Shown here: piece after piece, positions 36,114 through 43,694 of the stretch
How positions within the stretch are numbered: the stretch's first letter is position 1
How the letters are laid out: each line of letters starts with the position of its first letter
NCBI GenBank assembly: GCA_044226655.1
Contig: JBGAGO010000006.1
Coordinates: 95,346 to 159,345, forward strand
DNA from: JBEVOS01 sp044226655
Lineage (GTDB): Bacteria > Pseudomonadota > Alphaproteobacteria > Caulobacterales > Aquidulcibacteraceae
Direction of reading: 5' to 3'
DNA: 64,000 bases
Made by a program: the position numbers and the translations under genes
Notes under the pieces: model-generated
The model's input: only the letters and a program-made list of their open reading frames with translations
What the model was told of the DNA's origin: nothing
Database searches by the model: none

Positions 36114-37322
36114 TTAGGTCACGATGCGCGGTTTCACGCCACGCTTGGGCTTCTTCACCAGCGCGGGCTGCTCTTCGCCGTAGAGCGTGAGCAGGGGCGC
36201 ATCGGCGCTGACCACGGTTTCGGTGGCGCCGAAGCCGTTGAAAGTGGTCGCGAGCGCCGCGCCATAGGCGCCGGTCTGGCCAATCTCGATGTAATCGCCT
36301 TCGCGCACATCGGCCGGCAGGAAGAACGGGCCCTTCATGTGATCAAGGCTGTCGCAGGTCGGGCCGTAAAGCTCGAACGCGCGCAGCTTCGCATCGCTCT
36401 CGCCTTCGGGGCGCAGCAGCTTCATCGGAAACTTCGCGCCGACATGCGCGGCATCGAAGAGCGCGCCATAGGCGCCGTCATTGATGTAGAGCGCATCGCC
36501 CTTGCGCAGCTCGACCTTGACGATGTGCGCGCCGGCTTCGGCCACCAGCGCGCGGCCGGGCTCGCACCAGAGCTCGGCGTTTTCGAGCACGGGCATGGCT
36601 TCGAACGCGGCCTTGATCTCGGCCATGTAGGCGCCGAGCGGGGGCGGCGGGGCTTCGGCGTAGATCGACGGGAAGCCGCCGCCGACATCGACGATGTCCA
36701 CGGTCACGCCGGCCGCGCGGATGAGATCGCCCGCCGTCTCCATCGCCAGGCGATAGGCTTCGGGGCGCACGCATTGCGAGCCGACATGGAAGGCCACGCC
36801 CAGCTCGGCCGCATGGCCGCGCGCGGCGCGCAAGAGCGCGATCGCTTCCGCGCCCTCGGCGCCGAATTTCTTGTCGAGCTTGTGCTTGGCGAAATGGCCC
36901 GGCACGGCCAGACGCACGAGCAGATTCAGATCCTTCGCGCCGCCGGTTTCCTCGACGATCTTGTCGAGCTCGGCCAGCGTATCGAGCGAGAAGGTGCGCA
37001 CGCCGAAATCGGCATAGGCGCGCCGAATCGCGGCGCGGCTCTTCACCGGATGCATGAAGGCGAGCTTGGCTTCAGGGAAGCGCTCAGCGACGAGGCGGAC
37101 TTCCGCTTCGCTCGCCACATCGAAGGCGCGCACGCCCGCATCCCAGAGCGCTTCGAGCGCCCAGAGCGAGGGATTGGCCTTCACGGCGTAGAAAATTTCA
37201 CCAGGAAAATTGGCGCGGAACCAATTCGCTGCAATGCCGACCTGTTGCGGACGCGCGACGATCACCGGATTTTCCGGCGTGTCGCGACGAACCAGCTCGA
37301 GAGTCGAAAGGACAGAGTCCAT
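36114..37322 (-). CDS. ornithine (diamine) decarboxylase, alanine-racemase fold
   Basis: A 402-residue PLP enzyme. FYAVKANPSL carries the PLP lysine (Lys48), then AFHVGSQC, VDVGGGFPSIY (phosphate loop), WCEPGRALVAEAG and GPTCDSLDHM, where the Cys is the catalytic acid at the subunit interface. This is the eukaryotic-type fold IV decarboxylase (Ldc/Odc) common in alphaproteobacteria. The most likely reaction is ornithine to putrescine, which feeds the DHS-like enzyme downstream. Lysine could also be accepted. A long structured leader lies upstream. Confidence 0.9.
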   Translation of the reverse strand: MDSVLSTLELVRRDTPENPVIVARPQQVGIAANWFRANFPGEIFYAVKANPSLWALEALWDAGVRAFDVASEAEVRLVAERFPEAKLAFMHPVKSRAAIRRAYADFGVRTFSLDTLAELDKIVEETGGAKDLNLLVRLAVPGHFAKHKLDKKFGAEGAEAIALLRAARGHAAELGVAFHVGSQCVRPEAYRLAMETAGDLIRAAGVTVDIVDVGGGFPSIYAEAPPPPLGAYMAEIKAAFEAMPVLENAELWCEPGRALVAEAGAHIVKVELRKGDALYINDGAYGALFDAAHVGAKFPMKLLRPEGESDAKLRAFELYGPTCDSLDHMKGPFFLPADVREGDYIEIGQTGAYGAALATTFNGFGATETVVSADAPLLTLYGEEQPALVKKPKRGVKPRIVT

Positions 37323-37387
37323 CCGGCATACCCCAAAACCAGCGCTGATCGGGCCTTCCGGCGCCGCTCAACTCGTTAACCCAGGCC

Positions 37388-37535
37388 GGCGTTAGTCGGA
37401 CATGCTAAATGTCAGGTCCGCCCTTGGGAGCTTACGCCGGGAGATCGATCTGCGGGACTTTCGCGCCCCCGATTTCGATCCCCCGTAGTGGCCTGGGCCG
37501 AGGGGGCGTTAGTGGACGCTGTTTCCAGGTCCGCC
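37388..37535 (-). promoter_or_regulatory. tandem structured motif in the decarboxylase leader
   Basis: Two related elements (37505-37535 and 37388-37422, in transcript order) each read GGCGGACCTG, a variable loop, GTCC, one base, ACTAACGCC. Outer GGCG pairs with CGCC and inner GAC with GTC, leaving an ACTAA bulge; the first copy adds CTG-GAAA-CAG, a GNRA hairpin. Between them GATCGA can pair with TCGATC. They lie about 70 and 185 bases before the start. Alphaproteobacterial ODC genes are known to carry a conserved leader RNA (speF motif); I could not confirm that this is the same. Confidence 0.5.
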
Positions 37536-37704
37536 GGTAAGGCGCGCACATAAGGGCAATGACCTCGCCTGTAAAGGGCCGATTTACGGAAAATTCCCCT
37601 TCTCGGACAAGGCGGTTCGTTAACCATACTGCGCCGCCGTCTACGCGCGGGGGCGGAAGGTCGCATTTGTCCTTTTTGAGGCGAGCGTGTCGTCGTCGCT
37701 AAAT

Positions 37705-37743
37705 CGTCATGAGTCCTTGGCGGAACCGTCATCGTTCCGTCGC
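37705..37743 (+). promoter_or_regulatory. Pho-box-like direct repeats upstream of the phosphate porin
   Basis: CGTCAT at 37705, CGTCAT at 37727 and CGTCGC at 37738 are phased at 22 and 11 bases. The last two form CCGTCAT-N4-CCGTCGC, close to the PhoB box of two CTGTCAT-like heptamers spaced by four. They lie 80-120 bases before the porin start. The rest of the 500-base gap holds the decarboxylase leader on the other strand. Confidence 0.5.
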
Positions 37744-37822
37744 CGAGTTGTAGCGCGGGATCGTTAAGCCGCCCCCGGCCGGCAGGGAGACGTCGGCGTA
37801 ATTTCCAAGAGGGGGCTCTCCT

Positions 37823-39040
37823 ATGCGAGGCAACATTCTGCTTGGCGCCGCAGCGGCGGCGCTGGCGACAGCGTTCGGGGCGCAAGCCGCCCACGCGCAA
37901 GCGACGACGGCTTGGTCCGGCGCGCCGCGCACGAGCGAAGAAGACCGGCAGTTCAAGGTGAACGGCCGCGTTCAGTACGACATCTATAACGTGCAGGCCG
38001 ACCGCAATGGCGGCGCGGACGAGAGCTACACGGGCACCGCGTTCCGCCGCGTGTTCCTCGGCGTCGAAGGCCGCTTCACCGATCATTGGCGCTACAATGT
38101 GAAGCTCGATCTGTCGCCCGGCGACAGCGGCACCAACGAAGTGCGCGCCGACGACATGTATCTTGAATATGCCGGCTCGGCCTATTCGATCTTCATCGGC
38201 CAAGGCAACGCCGTCTCGCCGATGGAAGATCGCGATTCGTCCGCGCAAATCCCGTTCAACGAACGCTCGGGCATCATTCAGGCCGGCGGCTTCGGCAAAG
38301 TGCTCGGCGTGGATTTCCTCACCAATGGCGGCAATTGGTCGTTGGGCGTCGGCGTCCACGGCGACACCGCGAACAACCCGGAAGCGACGGTCGACGAGCA
38401 AAGCTTCGTCATCGCGCGCGCCACCTGGGCGCCGCTCTATGAGCGCACGCCGGACGGCATTCGCCTCCTGCACCTCGGCCTCTCCTATCGCTATCGCGAC
38501 AATGGCGGCGCGGGCCTCATCGGCTATTCGGCGCGTCCGGGCGTCGGCTTCAACACCAGCTTCGTGAGCGCCGCGGCGTTCGCGGAAAGCGATCGCTGGA
38601 TCGGCGCGGAAGCGGCGGTGCAATGGGATCGCTTCGGCGCGGAAGCCGAATATGGCCAGCTCACGGGCGAGCTCCCGGCCAATGGCGAACGTGAATTCTC
38701 CGGCTATTACGTCGATCTGTTCTGGGCGCTCACCGGCGAAAGCCGCAATTACAACGCCGCGGATGGCAGCTTCGGCCGCATCACGCCGCGCCGTTCGCTC
38801 GGCCAAGACGGCGGCATCGGCTCGGTGATGCTCTCGCTGCGCTATGACAGCCTCGATCTGACCGACAGCACGACCATCGGCGGCGAACAATCGGGCTATG
38901 TCGGCGGCGTCACCTGGCAGCCGATCGGCTTCGTGAAGTTCCAGCTGAACTATGCGGATTACAGCATCGATTTCCCGGGCTCCAGCACCAACGATGCTGA
39001 CGTTCAGACGGTGACCTTCCGCACGCAATTCGATTGGTAA
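37823..39040 (+). CDS. OprO/OprP-type phosphate porin
   Basis: A 405-residue outer-membrane beta-barrel with a signal peptide (MRGNILLGAAAAALATAFGA, cut near AHAQA). The start EEDRQFKVNGRVQYDIYNV, FRRVFLGVEGRFTDHWRYNVKLDL and ADDMYLEYAGSAYSIFIGQG match OprO/OprP porins that select phosphate and polyphosphate. Alternating strands and a terminal aromatic (FRTQFDW, Trp instead of the usual Phe) fit a barrel. It is followed by pstS, and Pho-box-like repeats precede it, so it is likely induced by phosphate starvation. Confidence 0.85.
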   Translation: MRGNILLGAAAAALATAFGAQAAHAQATTAWSGAPRTSEEDRQFKVNGRVQYDIYNVQADRNGGADESYTGTAFRRVFLGVEGRFTDHWRYNVKLDLSPGDSGTNEVRADDMYLEYAGSAYSIFIGQGNAVSPMEDRDSSAQIPFNERSGIIQAGGFGKVLGVDFLTNGGNWSLGVGVHGDTANNPEATVDEQSFVIARATWAPLYERTPDGIRLLHLGLSYRYRDNGGAGLIGYSARPGVGFNTSFVSAAAFAESDRWIGAEAAVQWDRFGAEAEYGQLTGELPANGEREFSGYYVDLFWALTGESRNYNAADGSFGRITPRRSLGQDGGIGSVMLSLRYDSLDLTDSTTIGGEQSGYVGGVTWQPIGFVKFQLNYADYSIDFPGSSTNDADVQTVTFRTQFDW

Positions 39041-39053
39041 GGGACGAGCAACG

Positions 39054-39076
39054 ACGCCCGCGCATGGCGCGGGCGT
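39054..39076 (+). terminator. attenuating hairpin between porin and pstS
   Basis: ACGCCCGCGC-ATG-GCGCGGGCGT is a ten-pair stem followed by CCCGCTTT. It probably protects the 3' end of the porin message or lowers read-through to pstS. Confidence 0.6.
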
Positions 39077-39097
39077 CCCGCTTTCAGGAGAAATTCG

Positions 39098-40162
39098 ATG
39101 TTGGCTCTTAAAACGCGCGGCGTGCGAAACGCGGTCCGCGCTCTTGTCACGGGCGCGGCGCTCGCCGTCGGCCTCACTTCGCTCGCGCACGCCGAAATCA
39201 CGGGCGCGGGCGCGACCTTCCCGCAGCCGGTCTATACGCGCTGGGCGGAACTCTACACGCAAGGCGGCGGCGAAGCGCTCAATTATCAGGGCGTGGGTTC
39301 GGGCGCGGGCGTGAACCAGATCATGGCGCGCACGGTCGATTTCGGCGCCTCTGATGCGCCGGTGACGCCGGACCGTCTGCAAGCCGGCAATCTGCTGCAA
39401 TTCCCGGCGGTGATCGGCGCGGTCGTCGTGATCGTGAACATCCCGGGCGTCGACGGCAACCAGCTGCGCCTGACGGGCCCGGTGGTCGCGCAAATCTATC
39501 TCGGCCGCATCCGCATGTGGAACGCGCCGCAGATCCGCGCGCTGAACCCGAACGTGCAGCTCCCGGCGCTGGCCATCGCGCCGGCCTATCGTGCGGATAG
39601 CTCGGGCACGACCAGCATCTTCACGAACTATCTCGCCTCGGTCGATCTGCAATTCCAAACCACGATCGGCGCGGGCAGCTCCGTGAACTGGCGCACGGGC
39701 GTCGGCGCGCGCGGCAATGACGGCGTGTCGGGCTCGGTGCGCAACACGCGCGGCGGCATCGGCTATGTCGAATACGCCTATGCGCACACCAACGGCCTGC
39801 AAACGCCGATGCTGCGCAACCGCTCGGGCAATTTCCTGGCTCCGTCGGCGCAAGCCTTCGCCGCCGCGGCCGCCACCGCCGATTGGGCGCATGCGCCGAA
39901 CCTGGCGCCGAGCATGCTCAACACGACGGGCCCGAACAATTGGCCGATCGTGAGCGCGACCTACATCCTCGTGCCGAAGAACCCGACGGATGCGGATCGT
40001 GCGCGCAACGTGTTCCGCTTCTTCGATTGGGCCTTCCGCAATGGCACGCCCTCGGCGCAGCAGCTTGACTACATCCCGCTGCCGGCGGCGGTGCAGGAAC
40101 AAGTGCGCCGCTCGTGGAGCCAAGTCCGCGTCGGCGGCCAGCCGATCTGGCCGGCGCGCTAA
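39098..40162 (+). CDS. pstS: phosphate-binding periplasmic protein
   Basis: A 354-residue binding protein with a signal peptide (ALVTGAALAVGLTSLAHA). It contains EITGAGATFPQPVYTRWAE, the phosphate-loop region YQGVGSGAGVNQIMART with DFGASDAPV, and RADSSGTTSIFTNYLAS. These are PstS hallmarks; the Ser/Thr/Gly main chain binds the phosphate oxygens. It delivers phosphate to PstCA. The GGAG before the ATG is clear (TTTCAGGAGAAATTCG). Confidence 0.93.
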   Translation: MLALKTRGVRNAVRALVTGAALAVGLTSLAHAEITGAGATFPQPVYTRWAELYTQGGGEALNYQGVGSGAGVNQIMARTVDFGASDAPVTPDRLQAGNLLQFPAVIGAVVVIVNIPGVDGNQLRLTGPVVAQIYLGRIRMWNAPQIRALNPNVQLPALAIAPAYRADSSGTTSIFTNYLASVDLQFQTTIGAGSSVNWRTGVGARGNDGVSGSVRNTRGGIGYVEYAYAHTNGLQTPMLRNRSGNFLAPSAQAFAAAAATADWAHAPNLAPSMLNTTGPNNWPIVSATYILVPKNPTDADRARNVFRFFDWAFRNGTPSAQQLDYIPLPAAVQEQVRRSWSQVRVGGQPIWPAR

Positions 40163-40177
40163 ACACAGCGTAAAGCG

Positions 40178-40208
40178 ACGGGCCGGGCGGAAACGTCCGG
40201 CCCGTTTT
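40178..40208 (+). terminator. hairpin between pstS and pstC
   Basis: ACGGGCCGGGCG-GAAA-CGTCCGGCCCGT is a 12-pair stem with a GNRA loop followed by TTT. It would make pstS messages more abundant than those of the permeases. Confidence 0.7.
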
Positions 40209-40247
40209 GCGCGCAGACGGGGGCGCGCAGAAGCGGGGGATGGGCTG

Positions 40248-41234
40248 GTGACCACTGTGACGACCTCAAATGAATTGAAGCTCGAATCTACGGCCGCCGC
40301 GCGCGCCGGGGATACAATTTTCAAAGGCTTCCTGTCGCTCGCGGCCATGCTCGTGCTGGTCACGCTCGGCTCGATCCTGGTCATTCTCTATCTCGGCGGG
40401 GCCAAGGCGTTCGAGCATTTCGGCCTCGGCTTCGTCACCGGCACGGAATGGAATCCGGTCACCGATATCTATGGCGCGCTGCCCGCGATCGTCGGCACCA
40501 TCGCCAGCTCGCTCATCGCGCTCGTCATCGCCTGGCCCATCGGCTTCGGCATCGCGTTCTTCCTCACCGAGACCGCGCCGAAACCGCTGCGCCAGCCCAT
40601 CGGCATCGCCGTCGAACTGCTCGCGGCCGTGCCCTCGATCGTTTACGGCATGTGGGGCTTCTTCGTGCTGGCGCCGGTGATGGCCTCAACCATCGAGCCC
40701 TGGATCACGGAGCACACGGCCTGGCTGCCTGTGCTGCCGTCAGAAGACAATCCGATCTGGTGGTGGTTCCAAGGCCCGCCTTTGGGCGTGGGCCTGCTGA
40801 CCTCGGGCGTGGTGCTCGCCATCATGATCCTGCCGTTCATCGCCGCGACCACGCGCGACGTGCTGAAGACGGCGCCGGGCATCCTCAAGGACGGCGGCTA
40901 CGCCATGGGCGCGACGCGCTGGGAAGTGCTCACGCAGATCGTGGTGCCGGCGGTGCGCGGCTCGCTGTTCGGCGCGGTGTTCCTGGGCCTCGGGCGCGCG
41001 CTTGGCGAGACCATGGCGGTGACGTTCGTGATCGGCAACGCCAACCGCTTCCCGGATTCCTTCTTCGCGCCGTCGGCCTCGATCGCTTCGGTCGTCGCCA
41101 ATGAATTTCCCGAAGCCAGTTCGGGGTCGATGAAGCTGGCGGCGCTGCTGGCGCTCGGCTTCATCCTGTTCGTCGTGTCTTTCATCGTGCTGGCGCTCGC
41201 GCGCTTGCTGCTGCGCCAGGAGCGCATGGAATGA
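40248..41234 (+). CDS. pstC: phosphate ABC transporter permease PstC
   Basis: About 328 residues with six membrane helices. Start at GTG 40248 or GTG 40257; no ATG fits before the conserved IFKGFLSLAAMLVLVTLGSI. Motifs: GIAVELLAAVPSIVYGMWGFFVLAP, PLGVGLLTSGVVLAIMILPFIAATTRDVL and the EAA loop AMGATRWEVLTQIVVPAVRGSLF with GLGRALGETMAVTFVIGNA. The larger periplasmic loop (EPWITEHTAWLPVLPSEDNP) is typical. The stop overlaps pstA by four bases. Confidence 0.92.
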   Translation: MTTVTTSNELKLESTAAARAGDTIFKGFLSLAAMLVLVTLGSILVILYLGGAKAFEHFGLGFVTGTEWNPVTDIYGALPAIVGTIASSLIALVIAWPIGFGIAFFLTETAPKPLRQPIGIAVELLAAVPSIVYGMWGFFVLAPVMASTIEPWITEHTAWLPVLPSEDNPIWWWFQGPPLGVGLLTSGVVLAIMILPFIAATTRDVLKTAPGILKDGGYAMGATRWEVLTQIVVPAVRGSLFGAVFLGLGRALGETMAVTFVIGNANRFPDSFFAPSASIASVVANEFPEASSGSMKLAALLALGFILFVVSFIVLALARLLLRQERME

Positions 41235-42091
41235 ACATTTCCCCGACCTCTCCGAATTATCTGCGCCGCCGCATCGGCGATGCCGTGATGGGCGTGATCT
41301 GCTCGCTCGCGGCGCTGCTCGGCCTGGTGTTCCTCGGCCTCATCCTTTGGACGCTGGTCCAGCGCGGCCTCGCGGGCCTGTCGCTCAACGTGTTCACGCA
41401 TTCGATGGCCACGCCCGGCCAGCATGGCGGGCTCGCCAACGCCATCGTCGGCAGTTTGATCCAGACCGGGCTCGGCGCCCTGGTCGGCGCGCCTGCGGGC
41501 ATTCTGGTCGGCGTCTATCTGTCCGAAATCGGACGCGGCTCGCGGCTCGCTTCAATCGTGCGCTTCGTGAACGACATTCTGCTCAGCGCGCCGTCGGTGC
41601 TGATCGGCCTCTTCGTCTATCAGATCGCGGTGGCGCCGTTGGGCGGCTTTTCCGGTTGGGCCGGCTCGTTCGCGCTGGCGCTGCTGGCCATGCCGATCGT
41701 GGCGCGCACCACGGAAGACATTCTGAAGCTCGTGCCGGTCGCGTACCGCGAAGGCGCGCTGGCGCTCGGCTCGCGCGAGCACACGGTGATTTCGCGCGTG
41801 ATCGTGCCGGCCGCGTTCGGCGGCATCCTCACCGGCATTCTCCTGGCGGTGGCGCGCATCACCGGGGAAACCGCGCCGCTGATCTTCACCTCGCTCGGCA
41901 ACAACAATTGGTCGACCGATCTGACCAAGCCGATGGCGAGTCTGCCGATCGCGATCTACCGCTATGCGGGCAGCGCCTATCAGGAATGGGTCGATCTGGC
42001 GTGGACGGGCGCGCTCGTCATCACGGTCGGCGTGCTTGCGCTCAACGTCGCCAGCCGCATCTCGCACTCGATCGTCGCCAAGGGCTCGTAA
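41231..42091 (+). CDS. pstA: phosphate ABC transporter permease PstA
   Basis: A 286-residue inner-membrane permease. Typical segments: GGLANAIVGSLIQTGLGALVG, GILVGVYLSEIG, FVNDILLSAPSVLIGLFVYQIAV and the EAA loop REGALALGSREHTVISRVIVPAAFGGILTG with ARITGETAPLIFTSLGNN. Coupled to pstC by ATGA. The ATPase pstB, which normally follows, is absent; the next gene is convergent. Confidence 0.92.
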   Translation: MNISPTSPNYLRRRIGDAVMGVICSLAALLGLVFLGLILWTLVQRGLAGLSLNVFTHSMATPGQHGGLANAIVGSLIQTGLGALVGAPAGILVGVYLSEIGRGSRLASIVRFVNDILLSAPSVLIGLFVYQIAVAPLGGFSGWAGSFALALLAMPIVARTTEDILKLVPVAYREGALALGSREHTVISRVIVPAAFGGILTGILLAVARITGETAPLIFTSLGNNNWSTDLTKPMASLPIAIYRYAGSAYQEWVDLAWTGALVITVGVLALNVASRISHSIVAKGS

Positions 42092-42100
42092 GCTGAGGCC

Positions 42101-43249
42101 TTAGAGCGGGGCCGGCTTGCGGCGGCGGCGGATGGCGCGCAGCCGGCGCCAGAAGCGCTTCTTCTCCGGCTTGGGCAGCGGTTCGAGATTGCGCCGGAAA
42201 TCCTCCGCGCAGGCGCGCCAGGAAAACGTCTCGGCATAAGCGCGCGTGCGGCCGCGATCGCATGTGAGCGCTTCGAGCGTCGCGATCTTCAAATCCTCGT
42301 TCACCGCGCCCGCGCCCGTGCCGGGGATCAGATCCTTCGGCCCCGGCGCCACGAAGCCGGCGACCGGCGTGCCGGCCGCCATACTCTCGAGAATCACCAT
42401 GCCGAACGTGTCGGTGAAGCTCGGGAACACGAACACGTCGGCATCGGCATAGTGCCGCGCCAGCTCCTCGCCTTTCTTCACGCCGGTGAACACCGCGTTC
42501 GGATAGGTTTCCGCCAGCCCTTCGCGCGCCGGGCCATCGCCGACCAGCACTTTGGTGCCCGGAATGTCGAGATCGAGAAAGCCTTCGAGATTCTTCTCGA
42601 CCGAGATGCGCCCGACATAAAGCGAGATCGGCCGCGCCAGGCCCTTGAACACGCCGTTCTCGACATCGCGCTTGGCCGGGTTGAACATCTCCGTATCCAC
42701 GCCGCGGCGCCAATCGGTGATGTTCTTGAAGCCGCGGCTGGTCAGCAGCTCTTTCATCGTGTCGGTCGACACCATGATGCGGCCGGACTTGTCGTGGAAC
42801 GTGCGCATATAGCGATAGCCGGCCCAGAGCGGGATCCACGGAAAGCGCGCCGTGACATATTCCGGAAATTGCGTGTGATAGCTGGTCGTGAACGGGAATT
42901 TGTGCCGGAGGCATATGGCGCGCATGTCCCAGCCGAGCGGGCCTTCGGTGGCGATGTGCACCGCATCGGGCGCGAAATTGAGGAAGCGGTCTTCCACATC
43001 GTCCCGCGCGTTGAGCGAGAGCCGGATTTCCGAATAGGTGATGAGCGGCACGGTCTTGTAGCCGTCCGCCGGCGAAACGATCTCGACCTCGCAGCCGAGC
43101 GCGCGCAATTCCTGCACCACGCGCGACAGCGTGCGCACAACGCCGTTCACCTGCGGCTCCCAGGCGTCTGTGACGAGCATGATCCGGCTGGCCTTGCCTT
43201 CGGCGGCGGGCTCTTGCGGGGCGAGGGGGGCTTCAAGCGTGTCGGCCAC
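42101..43249 (-). CDS. GT4 glycosyltransferase
   Basis: About 382 residues from the GTG at 43247-43249; a shorter start at ATG 43180 (359 residues) is possible because no strong ribosome site supports either. Family motifs: TDAWEPQVNGVVRTL, FTTSYHTQFPEYV, ISLYVGRISVEKNLEGFL (nucleotide-sugar domain), DVFVFPSFTDTFGMVILESMAAGTPV and a basic C-terminus. It resembles lipid glycosyltransferases that make glycolipids when phosphate is scarce. It ends ten bases from pstA, tail to tail. The acceptor lipid is inferred only from the context. Confidence 0.82.
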   Translation of the reverse strand: MADTLEAPLAPQEPAAEGKASRIMLVTDAWEPQVNGVVRTLSRVVQELRALGCEVEIVSPADGYKTVPLITYSEIRLSLNARDDVEDRFLNFAPDAVHIATEGPLGWDMRAICLRHKFPFTTSYHTQFPEYVTARFPWIPLWAGYRYMRTFHDKSGRIMVSTDTMKELLTSRGFKNITDWRRGVDTEMFNPAKRDVENGVFKGLARPISLYVGRISVEKNLEGFLDLDIPGTKVLVGDGPAREGLAETYPNAVFTGVKKGEELARHYADADVFVFPSFTDTFGMVILESMAAGTPVAGFVAPGPKDLIPGTGAGAVNEDLKIATLEALTCDRGRTRAYAETFSWRACAEDFRRNLEPLPKPEKKRFWRRLRAIRRRRKPAPL

Positions 43250-43325
43250 GGGGCGGACTTGGCGCCGCCGCGCCGCCAAGGCAAGGGGTGTGGACGCCCC
43301 GTCCCCGAAGGCGCATCTAACCGCC

Positions 43326-43694
43326 ATGCCCGCGTCGCTGAGCGCCCTAGCTAACAGAATCGAATCGGAAACAGCCGCTGCGCGCGCGGCGCCGGGGGCT
43401 GATCCGGATGCGGCGGTGCGGGCGATTGCGGCGGCGGCGGAGGCGGCCGGCGCATTGGCGGCGCTGATGCTGGGGAGCGAAGCGCTGGAACCGCGGGCGC
43501 GGTTCGCGCGCCTGGCGGAAGAGGGCGCGATCCCGTTCGATCTGGCGCGCCGGCTGATGAGCCTGGCCGGGTTCGAGACGTTGGCCTTCCGCCAATGCAA
43601 GACGGCGCTCGATCCCAGCTTGCTCGATGTCATCGTGCGCGAAGAGCTCGGCGCCTTCGACGCGTTCATCGCCTTGGCGCGCGTGCAGGCATGA
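43326..43694 (+). CDS. HepT-like (DUF86) protein without active site
   Basis: A 122-residue helical protein. The sequence RFARLAEEGAIPFDLARRLMSLAGFETLAFRQCKTALD through DVIVREELGAFDAFIALA follows the HepT/DUF86 pattern (for example LRNIAVHDYxxLD...HHLEDFEQF in Shewanella). The RNase motif R-x4-H-x-Y is E-x4-R-x-C here (ETLAFRQC), so catalytic activity is not expected, and the target Tyr for adenylylation is missing. No MntA-like partner is present. Its stop overlaps the putA start (ATGA). Confidence 0.6.
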   Translation: MPASLSALANRIESETAAARAAPGADPDAAVRAIAAAAEAAGALAALMLGSEALEPRARFARLAEEGAIPFDLARRLMSLAGFETLAFRQCKTALDPSLLDVIVREELGAFDAFIALARVQA

